Positions 20,703 to 31,615 are shown, counted from the stretch's first letter. The stretch: DNA of 64,000 bases from Lytechinus variegatus (GCF_018143015.1 NC_054748.1:18862225-18926224), one strand, 5' to 3'. A program made the numbers and translations. The notes: generated by a model from the letters alone, not told the origin.

Positions 20703-23700
20703 CTAACATAGAAGACAAGAAGAAATCAAAATGTTTTCATTTTAAATAAGGGTTTGGTACTGCAAAATCGTAAAATAGCTTTAAAACAAACATACTGAAG
20801 CATTTCGACATGCACTCATCGGAGTTTTGGTCATTTGCGCATGCTTGAGGCAGCCTTAATCCAGCTAACATATCTGATTCTGTGCCGCCAGAAGAAGTTT
20901 CTAAGAACCCTTGCGTTATTTTAGTTGCTTCGCTTCAATATACGGCTGGTAACAAGCCTAACTTGTTTACTTTAGAGTCAATCATGGCTCGTCCATTGTC
21001 TAGTTTTGGTTCTGTTAAATATATTGCTTTGCCCTCGCGTTTCGGTCATTCATGCGATGGTGAGTACATGTCGAAAAGCTTCAGTATGTCTGTTTTTAAA
21101 GCTATTTTACGTTTTTATTTTAGTATCATTTCACAGGCTTTCAAACTCATTCTCCTAACTTACTATCTCATTCCAACTTACCGAATGAAGTTACAAGGGG
21201 GGGGGCTGTTGTAGGCTACTGTAATCCTTGCATCTGATTGGCTGTTGCAAGCTACTGTAATCCTTGCATGTGATTGGCTGTTGCAAGCTACTGTAATCCT
21301 TGCATGTGATTGGCTGTTGCAAGCTACTGTAATCCTTGCATGTGATTGGCTGTTGCAAGCTACTGTAATCCTTGCATCTGATTGGCTGTTGCAAGCTACT
21401 GTAATCCTTGCATGTGATTGGCTGTTGCAAGCTACTGTAATCCTTGCATGTGATTGGCTGTTGCAAGCTACTGTAATCCTTGCATCTGATTGGCTGTTGC
21501 AAGCTACTGTAATCCTTGCATGTGATTGGCTGTTGTAGGCTACTGTAATCCTTGCATGTGATTGGCTGTTGCAAGCTACTGTAATCCTTGCATGTGATTG
21601 GCTGTTGCAAGCTACTGTAATCTTTGCATCTGATTGGCTGTTGTAGGCTACTGTAATCCTTGCATGTGATTGGCTATGAGAAACTTGGTCAGTGAAAATT
21701 CCTGACAAACTCTCCATGAAATGGATTAACTGGCATTCCCAAGAAGAATTTCAGTAGACTATGCAACCCAAATATAAACATCAGCATCAACACCAAACAT
21801 CAGCATCAACACCAAACACCGGCATCAACATCAGCATCAACACCAAACATCGGCATCAACACCAAACATCAGCATCAACACCAAACATCAGCATCAACAC
21901 CAAACACCGGCATCAACACCAAACATCAGCATCAACACCAAACATCAGCATCAACACCAAACATCAGCATCAACACCAAACACCGGCATCAACATCAGCA
22001 TCAACACCAAACACTGGCATCAACATCAGCATCAACACCAAACACCGGCATCAACACGGACATCAGAATTGTATGAGCCTACAATCTTTTCAAAATATGT
22101 AGGGTGTGATAGGTCATGGTTTACAAAACATACAAATACATCCAATCACTTCATATACCATGGGTGGTGTTAGGTTTGGTGCTAAATATTGGTTTTCAAC
22201 CAAATTTTACTTCAGCAAAGTACTAAAATTAAAGATAGGACTTGGAGGAAATCTTACTCGGTGTTGAGAACCCTATAAATGCCACTGTGACCATGTTCTG
22301 TAAACTCAGATTAGGTATTTGTCTTTTGAAGCTACAGGAAGGGAATTTAAAATTAACTACAAAAGTACCAACATCAGCCTCAACACAAACCCCAGCAACA
22401 AAATAAACACCAGCACTACCACCACCAATAATGTACACCAAAACCGATTCTAGCACTAACAGTATAACCAACACCAGCACCAACATCCACAAAAACACCA
22501 AATTCATAACTGCCTGGGTAGAATAAAACATTACCTTGGTACTCCCTTCAGCTACATCAGTTCCTATAGGTGGATCAGTGACTGTAGCACTTGGTAACTG
22601 AGTTATGTGTACAGTATGATAAGGACTGGATGATGTGTCTTCTGCAGCATCCACTTCACCAGGGTAGAGATCCAGTGCGGACAGTCTTCCCGTTGTTTCT
22701 GAAATCTCTGCAGTAGAAGAAAAAACAAGAAAAGTCCACATATTTAAGGGCTATATTGTGTCACTTGTTTGTCTATGGTTGCTATGCCAGGCAAACATTT
22801 ATATATGATCAGAATACACTTACATGGATGCAAAGCTGCACCAAATAAGCAGACGGGGAAAAGAGGAAAAAAAGTTTTAGAAATGTAGGTTTAATTATTT
22901 AACCTAAGCAGGAAATACTTTAAATGATTTAATTAGATTCTGAATTTTGTAAATTGGAAAACTAGAATTTAAACTTTAAAGCTAAATGAAAGTACTTGCA
23001 GTAAACACTGATTTCACGATCTCGAAAGTCTGTGAAACCAGGCTTAATTGTAACTTTATCATCGAGGTTCTAGATCTGGTACACTTACATAAACTGATCT
23101 CAGTGAAATCTAAGCCGAAAAATGTTCACACTGAAGATTACCCACACAGATAAGCGCACGTGGGACAGTGCATTGTTATTGCTTTGAATATTGGGCCGAC
23201 ATTTGACTCGAATCCTGTGCTTATTTGCTAATTTCTCAGCAATTACACAATTTCTTCCAGAATCCTTTGGCACATAATTTTTTATTCATACAAACAGACA
23301 CTTCTGTTATCATTTTATTGGATTCTATAAAAAGTATTTTTGAGATCATTACCACAACTGGCATTTATCTTTAATCAGCCTATTCTATTGAAATCATTAT
23401 GGTGTTGACACAAGACTTCATAGAATTCAGGGTGTTGAAAAAAAGCCCAATATGAGACTTACAAATTTGAGCATTTCTTGTAATAATTATACTCAGCTGG
23501 TAAGCTACGAAATTGGATGTGACTTGCATTATGCCTTTTATAGCATTCAAATTTGTTTTTCCAACTTCCTTGCACATATACACATTTTATCACACGACAG
23601 TGGGTGCTCATCCTAGTACGTAAGCGGGTGAATGAAGTGCACCTTTACCACCTTTGATCTGATAATATATATTGACTGTTGCGCCCTCTATATTTTGTGC

Positions 23701-26700
23701 ATTCACTAAACCATAACATAAGTGCTAGATTATTTCTACATAAACATGCAACACCTTTCTCACAACTGGGTGTTGTGGCGTGCGCCTGTAATCCAAGCTG
23801 AGGGGAAGTTACAAATTGATGCAGAGGTTCGAACCCTGGTCACGTCTTTTGGATGGTGACGTTAAATGTCGGTCCCAGACGTAAATAATCATGTCTGATT
23901 GATACACGTCTGACAAAACAAATACACACACACATCTTTACCACATGTATGGACAAATCTAGTCATAGTTATTTTACTATAGATGGTTCCCCCGGTCAAA
24001 AAATGCAATGAGCCAAAAATAGTGTACCAGTACTAGTATCTCTCTAGCTCTGTGATTGGACATGATAAGAGAGGGGAGGAGAAAAGCGGAATATTCAGAC
24101 TTTTTTCTGATTGAAAAAACAGATATAAGATTACAGAGGGAAATCCGGAATTCCGTATAAAAACAGAAAAGTGGCATCCCTGTTATTATGACCCTTTTCC
24201 TTCATTTCTCATGTGATGTGACGAGTAATGATACAAATGGAAGAGAAATAAAAATATATGGCTCATTCTTGGAACAAGCTTTAACTATTGTTACTTTGAT
24301 GTAAATAGTTTTAGCCAGATCTTCAAAGAGTAATGGTATTTTTAATACTATTCAATCTTGACAGAAAAGAAAATGATCCCTTATAAACTAGTCAGCAGGG
24401 ACAGACCCTGATTGGAACATTGATCAACGGATGTGCCTCCACGCAAAGACTAGCACACACAAAACTTGCTGTTCCAATCAAGAGAGCCTTCGGTACACAA
24501 GGCATGAATAGGCTGCACATTCAGACCATTAACTCGAGTGAAGGGTTTGCCCAGCAGACTACTTATAAACAGCCAATGTTAATTCATCATCAAATATAAC
24601 AACAAACCAACCTTGAACACTTGTCTCAGAAACACTATCTCCCTCATTTACTTTCTCCACCATCTCTGGAGTGACAGTGGGAGGGACACTTTTTGCTGCT
24701 TCCCTCTCTGCTTCTGTCTGTGTGTCAAACGAGGCCACGTAGTTGGTGCTGGAGTCATCGAAATTGATTTCTTCATCATCGCTGAGAAGCTCACTTTCAC
24801 TGTCCGGTTCGTCTAGATAATTATCAACCTGAGACGCAAGAGAATCATGTAACAGCCCGGGCCCCATCTTACAAAGAGTTATGATGGATCCGATCAATCG
24901 CAACTATGGAAAGCCAGCAACGTCAACATCTAAAATACATGTTTGATCAAAATATTTTCTAGCAATTATGTATATTCATATATTGACCGTTTTCTTGACA
25001 AAAACTTCTCTTAGATTTCAAAGGACATGGTGGAAATTTCCTGAAGAAAAAATTATAACATTGATGGGTTTCCATATTCTTGAGATTGATCGGATCAATC
25101 ATAATTCTTTGTAAGACAGGGCCCTGGTGTACCTATTGAAATGATGTGAAATCTTAATCAGAAGCCGTCTTACAGATGAGTTACGATTTATCCAATCAAT
25201 TGTAACTCTATGGAAATCCATCAGTGTCGTGATTTTTTTTCTACGAAAAACTTGCACAATGTCCTCTGTATGCAAAGAGAAGCGCAGTGAATTTTCACGA
25301 AAACAATGAATGCATGAATATACATACATCATAGCTAGAAAATATTTTGAACAGGCATAATAAATTTTGACATTACTGGCCGTCCATAGTTACGATTGAT
25401 TGGATCTCTGTAACTCTTTGTAAGACGGGGCCCTGGGCTCTTGTCACTAACTAATTTGCTTTCAGCCAATCAGACGCAAGGATTTCAGTAGCTTTTTTAA
25501 CGAAATCATTGACAGAAATCTTTACAACACCCTTCCAAGATGAATGAATATGTTCAGATAAACAAGAATTAGGATACCAGCAGACAAGTATGTCAAATAA
25601 AATTGGCAGGAAAGTTAATCAACAACTTTTCCCTTGAAGCCAGGAATAAGATCTTTGTTTTTACCTTGGTGTATTTTGTGGACTTTCTCTGGACATCAGA
25701 TGAAATGGGTTCCTTCTCATTAATGAAATCCTCTCCCAACTCCTAGGAAAAAAAAGAGAAACCGATTAAAATGTTATCACTACTATATTTTTTGACAATC
25801 TTAATATTCATCTAAGAAATCGATAGTATCATTTAACGTCTTTATGTGCTTCCAAATTGAATTGGATATTAACGCCCTGGCTGTAGCCAGCAAAGACTCA
25901 AAGGCCATCGCATACCTTACGATCGTTCTGCGACCCGATTTTGGAATAAAACGCAGAATTTGATGCTAATATCGAGACGTGGAATATCTTACTATGTAAT
26001 CATCGTACAAATACCTACATTCACATATTTGTGACTATGCTATCCTTATTTTAATAAAAGCGAATTTAATATCGTCACAGTAATCGTATGATTGGCTAAA
26101 ATTTAAAAATAATTTAGCCTTTACTTCAAAATAAAGTCTTGCAATCATCCAAAATTGTTATTCAAGTATACTTATATAATATTGACTGGCCTCGAGGGGA
26201 ACATCAAATATATTGCCAGCAAAAGAATCACATTGGCCCGAGTGTTTAGACAAGGGCAATATGGGTCATTTAAGGGCAATATATTTGATGTTCCCCGAAG
26301 CCAGTCAATATTTTTATCATCCCAAATCAGATATCTAGAGCAAAAATCATGATAATGGGGATATTTCTTTTAAAAATAGAGTTCTATTGTGTCATGTTAA
26401 TATCGGTCTAGGCTCTGCACTTTACCATTATGACGTACTTGCAAGCGCTCGGATCCAGCGTTGTCTTTATTATGACGTATATTGTTGGTGTCGGTATGAA
26501 GCGCATCCACAAATGCCCGGATGTGAGACCAGGGAAAATACAGAGGTATATTTTGCGTCGTCTCTGCATGCAAAGTAAATACGCGCATTGAGACAGAGGA
26601 AAATACAAACAATATACCTACCCTTCCCGATATTCAGAAAATGTAGGGCAATACGGTTTTGTAAATGACCAGCTCAGATGTCTGATACGGGTGATAATAT

Positions 26701-29700
26701 CAGTTAATTTCAGCCTCTACATGTATATAAAAAGATACTATTTCCAGAAAATTAACAAAATGCGATTAGTTCCAAAATCGGATCGTAGACCAGTTGTAAG
26801 GTGTGTGGTGGCCTTAACTGCATTTGAGCATTTCAAGGAATAATTTCATACTAGGTTCCCATCTACCTCACATTTTTGTTTTTATTGTATATTTCCAATG
26901 CTTACTGCACTCTTTCCTCTTGCTTTGCAAAATTTAGCACGAATACCAATGAACAAACAAAACCTGCACATTTATTTCAAAGAATAGTGGATTTCTTGGC
27001 TCAAAATCAATTGTTTTCTACAACCACGCATAAGTGATTACCGGACGCATAGTAAATTTAACGGATGCATGGCTGGGCATGCGTCGGTAAGTACTTACGC
27101 ATGATACCCATTCTATAACGTCTTTTAAACACCTTTACCTCAATCTCCAGCTCTTCAACTTGTTGAACACCCCTTCCTTGCTGATTTGGTGGAGTGGGTG
27201 ATGAAGAAGACATCTGAAATATTTGGGAAGTCACCTGTGACCCTTCAGGGGTCGCAACTTGACCTTCGACCCTTTGATTTGACCTCCGGGCAGAAAACTG
27301 GTTCACGTCATCTGACAAGGGGAAAACGAAACACAATTAAGGATTACACAACACAACTATAACTATACCATACTACCATATAACTCTTTTGATTTCACAT
27401 TTTAGAGTTTATACTGTACAGCTGTTACCATAACTGACATTTATGCCCGAAGACTTATTTTATAATTCAACATATCTGATTTTAATACTCATCAAATTCT
27501 TCCACAATTTTTTTTTCTGTTTTTATTGGTTTTCATAAAATAACTAACAAATAATGTAGGCTGACAATAAGTTCAAGTGTGACAAGGCTATTTAAACACA
27601 TTAAGTTAAATCTTCTCAAATTAACTTAATAATCAGCCACACACATCCATCCTCACCCCATAATTACACTTGACAAGCTGAGCAAGCCTCATGTAAACAC
27701 TCATAAGTTTGGATTTGATTAGGTAGAACATCAAGTGTAAACCTACCTGATGTTAAGACGTTTGGACTTGATTAGCTAGGGCTACATGTAACTCTATCAA
27801 AACCAATCAATGAACATTACAAATAAATAATATAGGATTTGTAAAGCGCATGTATCGCCTTGCTGACCAATCAGTCAAAATGTTGGTGTGTACTGTAGCT
27901 ATGCCTAACTTATTAAATCCAAACTTGTGAACAGTCCGATTCAATCAAGTCCAGTCTCTAGGGATAATTAATAATAATAATATAGGGTATTTATATTGCG
28001 CACATATCCCCCATGCTAGGTGCTCAAGGCGCTCCTATATTACCCTGGCTAAGCTAGTCTACCAATTCTGGTGTGCAGGGCTTTTTGAGGAATTACATGT
28101 ACTTCCTGTTGGTACCCATTCACCTCACCTGGGTTCCAGTGCAGCACACTGTGGATCAGTTTCTTGCTGAAGGAAAACAAGCCATGGCTACGATTCAAAC
28201 TCACCACCCTCTGTTTGAAAGGCAAGAGTCAGAACCACTAGACCACGACGTGCCCAATGTTAACACCATGAAAGCACCCATTCACTATTCCTACATATGT
28301 ACTCAATTAGCTGGGAAAGACAAGTGTATATTAACTTGTATTAAAATGATTGGTTAACATTGGTTTTTCTTTTAAACAATCTGAGCTAGAAGGTCAAACT
28401 TGTCACCTGTGTCTATGATATGTTACAAAAATGAAGCCCAGAAAAAATTGCGTTTGAAAATAATTATTTAGTGCTTCAAAAATTGAAATATAAAGTGACC
28501 GGAAACACAATCTTAATTTCGTCCCATTCACTTATGTGTACTATTTAGGCATCTATAAGACGCCTATTTACAAAATCGGGGTTTACCTAGAAGTTTTAGC
28601 TTTTCATTCTCAATAATTTTTTTTTCAGGGTTTATTAGTTCTAATACATGCACTTGTACACATGTTTCATCTTGCTTTGGGAATTTTTTAAATCGGCTGC
28701 TCACAAAGTTAAACAATACCTTTAACACTAAGCCTGAGTCGAATCGATTTTAAAATCGGTGTTCGATCGATGTCATCGAACACCGGTGCAGATTTTGCAA
28801 AATCGGTGCATCGAAAAAAAAAAAACGTCGGCCGGCCGATTCGTTTGGTTTACACAATCAATCATCAAAATATCAGTAATGTCCAACTTTACTACTACTT
28901 ACTTGATTTCTATTGCCCCCAAAATGAAACCGAATGAGTAATTATGATGCTATTCACCATTAATTTGAAGTTTATTTCGATCATAGTTCGAGTCTTACTC
29001 GTCTGCTCGTGCCGAGATAATTTATGCACGATGAAATCATGAATGGAAGTCCGTGGCCATCGATCGTGCATGCGCAGTACTGTTCTTTAATCAAACCAGA
29101 AAATGGCCGGAAATTGACGCGATCAACGTAAAATAAATCTTGCTTTCATGAACAATATTAAAATCATGACCATAGAACATTATTTAATCGTAATATTTAA
29201 CAATAATTTGCCTATGATAATCATTAATATGAATTTAGAGCTTGATGTGAAACTTATTTTAAACTTATATGTTGTCATCTGCAAATATCATTGTTGAAGA
29301 TATTTTGGGAAGAATTCTGCTTTGGTCCCCGGCCTTTTTTGTGTGTTTTGTGATCATGGAAAATACAAACGAACTTTGCTCTGTCCTCTGCTTGTGCAAC
29401 GCTCACCCGGCTAACGCCAGCGCATACCGTCAGTGCGTAGTGCATATGAAAGCGCATCGCATCGACGCAAAATCAAGACTAAATTTTCCCCGCCTTCAAT
29501 ATTCGATGCATCGATGTTCGATCGAATTAGAGCTGTCGAACACCGGTTTTCAAAATAATCGATATGACTCAGGCTTATTTAACACTATATAAGCTAACAC
29601 TAATTCACTCTTCCTACAATTTAGACTCATTTGTTTGGATCCTTCAGTGTAAACTCACCTAGTGTGAACATCATGAAGCACTCATTAACCCGTTGACTAC

Positions 29701-30241
29701 TGGATTCTGAGATTCTTGTAGGCATTGCACAGGGATCACTTGCTTCCAGTAGGCAATGGGTTAATTATTCCTAGAAACTGGACTTGATTGAATAGGACCG
29801 TTCAGGAGTGTGGATTTAATAAGCTAGACAAGGCTACACGCAAACATTTTTTCTTGGTGGCCCAATGGGTCAACCAAAATCATTAATTTCATAATTTTGG
29901 TGGCCCACAACGCAAATCTAGTGGCCTGAAATAATTGAAAACACTAAAATCTATCAAAAATTTGGTAGCCCAACTGGGCCACCAAGTGTTGGCTTTCAAA
30001 GAAAGTTGGTGGCCCAATTCCCATCTTAAAGTGCCCCAGGCCACTGCTAATGACCAGCCTTGAACTAGGACTAAGCATAAATGTAAAGTGTAAACTCACC
30101 CGGTGTTAACACTGTGAAAGCACTCATAAACTCTTCATAGGTCTGGACTCTATTAGCTAGCACCGTCTCTATAGCACTCTGGACGTGTTCCTCAGATAAG
30201 GTGTTGGTTCTGTTCTCTCTCTGTTGTTGACTGCTTTCCAT
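20571..30241 (-). CDS. IFTAP: Intraflagellar transport-associated protein (IFTAP / C11orf74 / HEPIS homologue), six exons, about 304 aa
   Basis: Exons in transcript order: 30241-30100, 27311-27139, 25742-25666, 24828-24612, 22707-22535, 20702-20571. Each boundary is GT..AG. IFTAP associates with intraflagellar transport complex A and TULP3 in cilia. The identification rests on order and motifs: an N-terminal helix ending YEEFMSAFTVLTP (vertebrate relatives have a similar YDEEFLNTF), an acidic centre KVDNYLDEPDSESELLSDDE (relatives have VDNFLDLED), and a C-terminal DVQPFSIDPDFDYDNVILTP, which matches the invariant FSLDxxFDYDNV end. Most of the rest is acidic and probably disordered. It is longer than the human protein (about 220 aa), mainly through low-complexity linkers. 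Introns contain minisatellites, SINEs and MITEs. I am confident of family and strand; exon 3 borders could be off by a base. Confidence 0.88.
21208..21675. repeat. 36-bp minisatellite, 13 units
   Basis: The unit has halves GTTGCAAGCTACTGTAATCC and TTGCATGTGATTGGCT. Variants are GTTGTAGG at units 1, 10 and 13 and CATCTG in place of CATGTG at units 1, 5, 8 and 12. The unit length is a multiple of three, which is why every frame stays open; it is not coding. Each unit holds an inverted CCAAT (GATTGGCT). It lies in the last intron of IFTAP. Confidence 0.95.
21776..22062. repeat. About 19-bp minisatellite (CATCAGCATCAACACCAAA)
   Basis: About fifteen units with CATCAG/CACCGG/CATCGG variants and occasional shortened units. 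A degenerate relative continues at 22366-22500. It is in the same IFTAP intron as the 36-bp array. Confidence 0.9.
22535..22707 (-). CDS. IFTAP: IFTAP exon 5
   Basis: Acceptor TCTTCTACTGCAG; the split Glu codon matches exon 4. The product is EISETTGRLSALDLYPGEVD.., Ser/Thr/Pro-rich, ending VAEGSTK at AAG|GTAATG in phase 0. Linker region. Confidence 0.8.
22708..23761. other. IFTAP intron 4, left part
   Basis: No exon or repeat recognised. Confidence 0.3.
23762..23935 (+). mobile_element. SINE with a 7SL/tRNA-like head
   Basis: The head GGTGTTGTGGCGTGCGCCTG, then TAATCCAAGCTGAGGGG, reads like the first 45 bases of 7SL/Alu RNA. It is followed by GAGGTTCGAACCCTGG, which contains a near-perfect pol III B box. 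The body CACGTCTTTTGGATGGTGAC and a (CA)n tail follow. It lies in an IFTAP intron and is transcribed in the opposite sense. Confidence 0.65.
24612..24828 (-). CDS. IFTAP: IFTAP exon 4, acidic core
   Basis: It begins VDNYLDEPDSESELLSDDEE directly at the acceptor (GCGTCTCAG), continues INFDDSSTNYVASFDTQTEA and ends SETSVQ in phase 1 at GTTGGT. The VDN(Y/F)LD plus acidic run is one of the two conserved blocks of the family. Confidence 0.85.
24857..25125. mobile_element. MITE of the GGGCCC..TCTTACAAAG family, copy 1
   Basis: The ends GGGCCCCATCTTACAAAGAG and TTCTTTGTAAGACAGGGCCC are inverted copies; GATCCGATCAATCGCAACTA near the left recurs reversed at the right. It is inside an IFTAP intron. 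Confidence 0.8.
25150..25436. mobile_element. MITE of the same family, copy 2, in tandem
   Basis: The ends GCCGTCTTACAGATGAGTTA and TAACTCTTTGTAAGACGGGG frame an interior parallel to copy 1 (GGAAATCCATCAGTGTCGTG, then GAGAAGCGCAGTGAA). Only about 25 bases separate the two copies. Confidence 0.8.
25455..25500 (-). repeat. Single diverged unit related to the 36-bp minisatellite
   Basis: CAGCCAATCAGACGCAAGGA followed by TTTCAGTAGC matches the complement of the array unit at 21208-21675 with a few changes. Confidence 0.6.
25666..25742 (-). CDS. IFTAP: IFTAP exon 3
   Basis: About 26 codons (ELGEDFINEKEPISS.., then VQRKSTKYTK) between TTTTTCCTAG and AAG|GTAAAA. Phase 0 entry and exit are required to reach VDNYLD in the next exon, which supports this short exon. 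Confidence 0.75.
26179..26313. repeat. Hairpin with 40-bp arms in IFTAP intron 2
   Basis: Arms 26179-26218 and 26274-26313 (AATATTGACTGGC, GGGGAACATCAAATATATTG and complements) with a 55-base loop. It is probably a fold-back MITE remnant. Confidence 0.75.
26314..27138. other. IFTAP intron 2, right part
   Basis: Nothing recognised beyond short palindromes. Confidence 0.3.
27139..27311 (-). CDS. IFTAP: IFTAP exon 2
   Basis: Acceptor CCCTTGTCAG, donor GAG|GTAAAG. The product starts DDVNQFSARRSNQRVEG, is Ser/Pro/Gln-rich in the middle and ends VQQVEELEIE in phase 0. It is likely disordered, with little expected conservation. Confidence 0.8.
27960..28265 (-). mobile_element. tRNA-derived SINE
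   Basis: Read on the minus strand: A box TGGTCTAGTGG, a weak B box (GAGTTTGAATC), the family body TTCCTTCAGCAAGAAA.. and CAGGTGAGGTGAATGGGTAC, then GCGCAATATAAATACC and an (ATT)n tail at the plus-strand left end. It shares its body with the SINE at 44447. Confidence 0.8.
28341..28725. mobile_element. TTAA-ended MITE, copy A (385 bp)
   Basis: About 90 percent identical along its whole length to 52121-52505: TCTGAGCTAGAAGGTCA, TTTAGTGCTTC, GTGACCGGAAACAC, CTTTTCATTCTCAATAAT all match in order. Imperfect ends TTAAA..GGTTAAC and GTTAAACAATACCTTTAA. Confidence 0.85.
28729..29577. mobile_element. TA-flanked non-autonomous element (about 850 bp)
   Basis: The ends AGCCTGAGTCGAATCGATTT and AATCGATATGACTCAGGCTT are inverted, each bordered by TA. 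A second inverted layer (GTTCGATCGA, GAACACCGGT) lies inside. No transposase remains. A Tc1/mariner-like origin is suggested by the TA borders only. It abuts the preceding MITE. Confidence 0.75.
29653..29705 (-). repeat. Echo of IFTAP exon 1 and its donor site in intron 1
   Basis: GTGTAAACTCACC followed by GTGT.AACA..TGAA.GCACTCAT repeats the real exon 1/intron junction at 30088-30135 at about 80 percent identity. Shorter echoes lie at 28252-28291 and 27737-27765. Confidence 0.65.
29855..30052. repeat. Degenerate GGTGGCCCA repeats
   Basis: TTGGTGGCCCAATGGG, TTTTGGTGGCCCAC, TTTGGTAGCCCAACTGGG and GTTGGTGGCCCAATTCC occur about every 40 bases, partly inverted. It lies just downstream of IFTAP exon 1. 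Confidence 0.6.
30100..30241 (-). CDS. IFTAP: IFTAP exon 1 (start codon exon)
   Basis: ATG (complement of 30239-30241) has A at -3 and G at +4. Forty-seven codons: MESSQQQRENRTNTLSEEH.., then a helix ending VQTYEEFMSAFTVLTP. It ends in phase 1 at CCGG|GTGAGT. An earlier out-of-frame ATG at 30261 in a weak context opens a 30-codon upstream frame that overlaps this start. Confidence 0.85.
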
Positions 30242-30436
30242 TCTCGCTTGATTGACTTCATCTGCTTTCCTTCAAAGAGCTTTAAGAATGAACATTAAGA
30301 AATAAAGGTTTAAGCTTCAACTAGATTTCTAATATTTGATCAAACACATCAAAATAACTGACAAAGCCTTTGGTCTAAATTCACAAAGGTGATTTGGAAA
30401 ACCTACGGTTTAATCCATGGTTTATGGAGATTTCTT

Positions 30437-30569
30437 GTATAAATTACGCTTAATTTAGCGCATATCGGGCGGGGGTATAAAAAATGTCCAATGCTTATGC
30501 ACGTTTTTTGTCATAGTGCGCCAAATTGACAAAACGCCCGATACGCACTAAATTCAGCCCAATTTATAC
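30437..30569. repeat. Hairpin upstream of IFTAP
   Basis: Arms TATAAATTACGCTTAATTTA.. / GCGCATATCGGGCG and its inverted partner end at 30569; the loop is about 60 bases. It lies 200 bases upstream of the IFTAP start codon, so it falls in the likely promoter region. Confidence 0.65.
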
Positions 30570-30900
30570 ATGAAATAATAGGTACCAGCTATAGAAAAAG
30601 ACATGCGTGCGTGTCTTGCTAGATTCAGATCAAGCTAGAGTAGGATGGCCACTTTTACGGTTTAACTACACAGGTGTAATCAGAAGTCTCTCAGTTCAAG
30701 GTTAGGGTAGAACTGTCCAAGAGCACATGGCCCACTTTATTCCTCTCTCCTTTCCAAAATCTTCTCATCAATTTAAATAGTCATTGACCAATCAGGTAAC
30801 ACTCTATCCACACTACAATGATACATAGAACAAATCAATGACCAATCAGCAAAGAGTGTGTAGTGTATCATATGGGTGTATGCATTGTATAGTGAGTGAT
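30570..30900. other. Upstream flank of IFTAP
   Basis: No promoter element can be named from sequence. Two short direct repeats (TCAATGACCAATCAG, CATTGACCAATCAGG) carry CCAAT in direct orientation (30782-30797 and 30834-30850). Confidence 0.3.
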
Positions 30901-31380
30901 TGTATTACCGACCGGCCTTGTATTACCGAACGCGTGCATCATATGAGTCAGAAAATAATGAAATACGCTCAAACCTTTGCAACATCCTTTCAAAGGGAAC
31001 TTGAATAGAAAAATGATGAAAAATTATCAAAAACACAATCTTGAAGTCTTTATGATCATCAAAACAATAAAATACGGTCAAAATAGCTCATCAGTGACTT
31101 TGTTGTTTTCCCAACTTTTCCCATAGAAAACACACGTTCGGTAATACGATACCTTTTTCAAGTGACCAAAATATTTCACTTGCGAAGAGAGGTCCGATTG
31201 GAAGCTGATGTCGTAAAAAATGAAAAACAATTTCGGCAAAATTTCTACATATTTATATATTGTAGGTATTTGTGTATTTATGGTGAAAGTTTGGTGAATT
31301 TTATTGAAATAATGTGTTTGATATGATCAAATTCATGAAAAGTGTTCGGTAATACGATCCACTACCATACCCTGTATCAA
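30901..31380. repeat. Element with GTATTACCGA motifs
   Basis: GTATTACCGA occurs twice at the left (30903, 30920) and its complement TCGGTAATACGA occurs at 31138 and 31344; CCACTACCATACC closes it. Likely an inverted-repeat element with internal motif copies; borders uncertain. Confidence 0.5.
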
Positions 31381-31414
31381 CATTTCGTAATACAAGTGCA
31401 TTAATGAAACTATG

Positions 31415-31615
31415 TTAAGGCCTGGTCACACTGCCCGAGCGTTGTTGGAGCGGAAAGAAAAAATCATCACCGCTCGCTACCATTCACCATTTTCGATTTT
31501 GATTGGGGTTTTTTTTTCTTGATTTTTCCCCAAATTTGTGAGCGAAATTCGACCCTCTTTCCCTACTGCTCCACGAGCGCTCCAACAACGCTCGGGCGGT
31601 GTCACCAGGCCTTTA
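31415..31615. mobile_element. MITE, 201 bp, TTA-flanked
   Basis: The ends TTAAGGCCTGGTCACACTGC and complement extend about 38 bases (CCGAGCGTTGTTGGAGCG). TTA on both sides fits Harbinger-type three-base duplications, but that is inference. Confidence 0.8.

Larger units (their letters stand above)
27917..29818. repeat. Inverted repeat pair flanking 1.8 kb of IFTAP intron 1
   Basis: Segment 27917-27968 (TTATTAAATCCAAACTTGTG.., ATTCAATCAAGTCCAGTCTC) recurs reversed at 29762-29818 with about 85 percent identity. The space between holds a SINE and two MITEs. Confidence 0.65.

Noticed and set aside
21208-21675. Possible CRISPR array
   Set aside because: Units are contiguous with no unique spacers, and the genome is eukaryotic.
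21178-22102. Open frames of 97-179 codons on both strands
   Set aside because: The 36-bp array has a unit divisible by three, and the CATCAACACC array has simple composition; both are open by arithmetic, inside an IFTAP intron.
22229-22534. Extension of the minus-strand frame beyond IFTAP exon 5
   Set aside because: The frame runs on past a good GTAATG donor into repeat-like sequence; the conserved C-terminus lies in the exon at 20571-20702.
28759-29592. Genes within the TA-flanked element in IFTAP intron 1
   Set aside because: The frames lie inside a non-autonomous element with no transposase motif.
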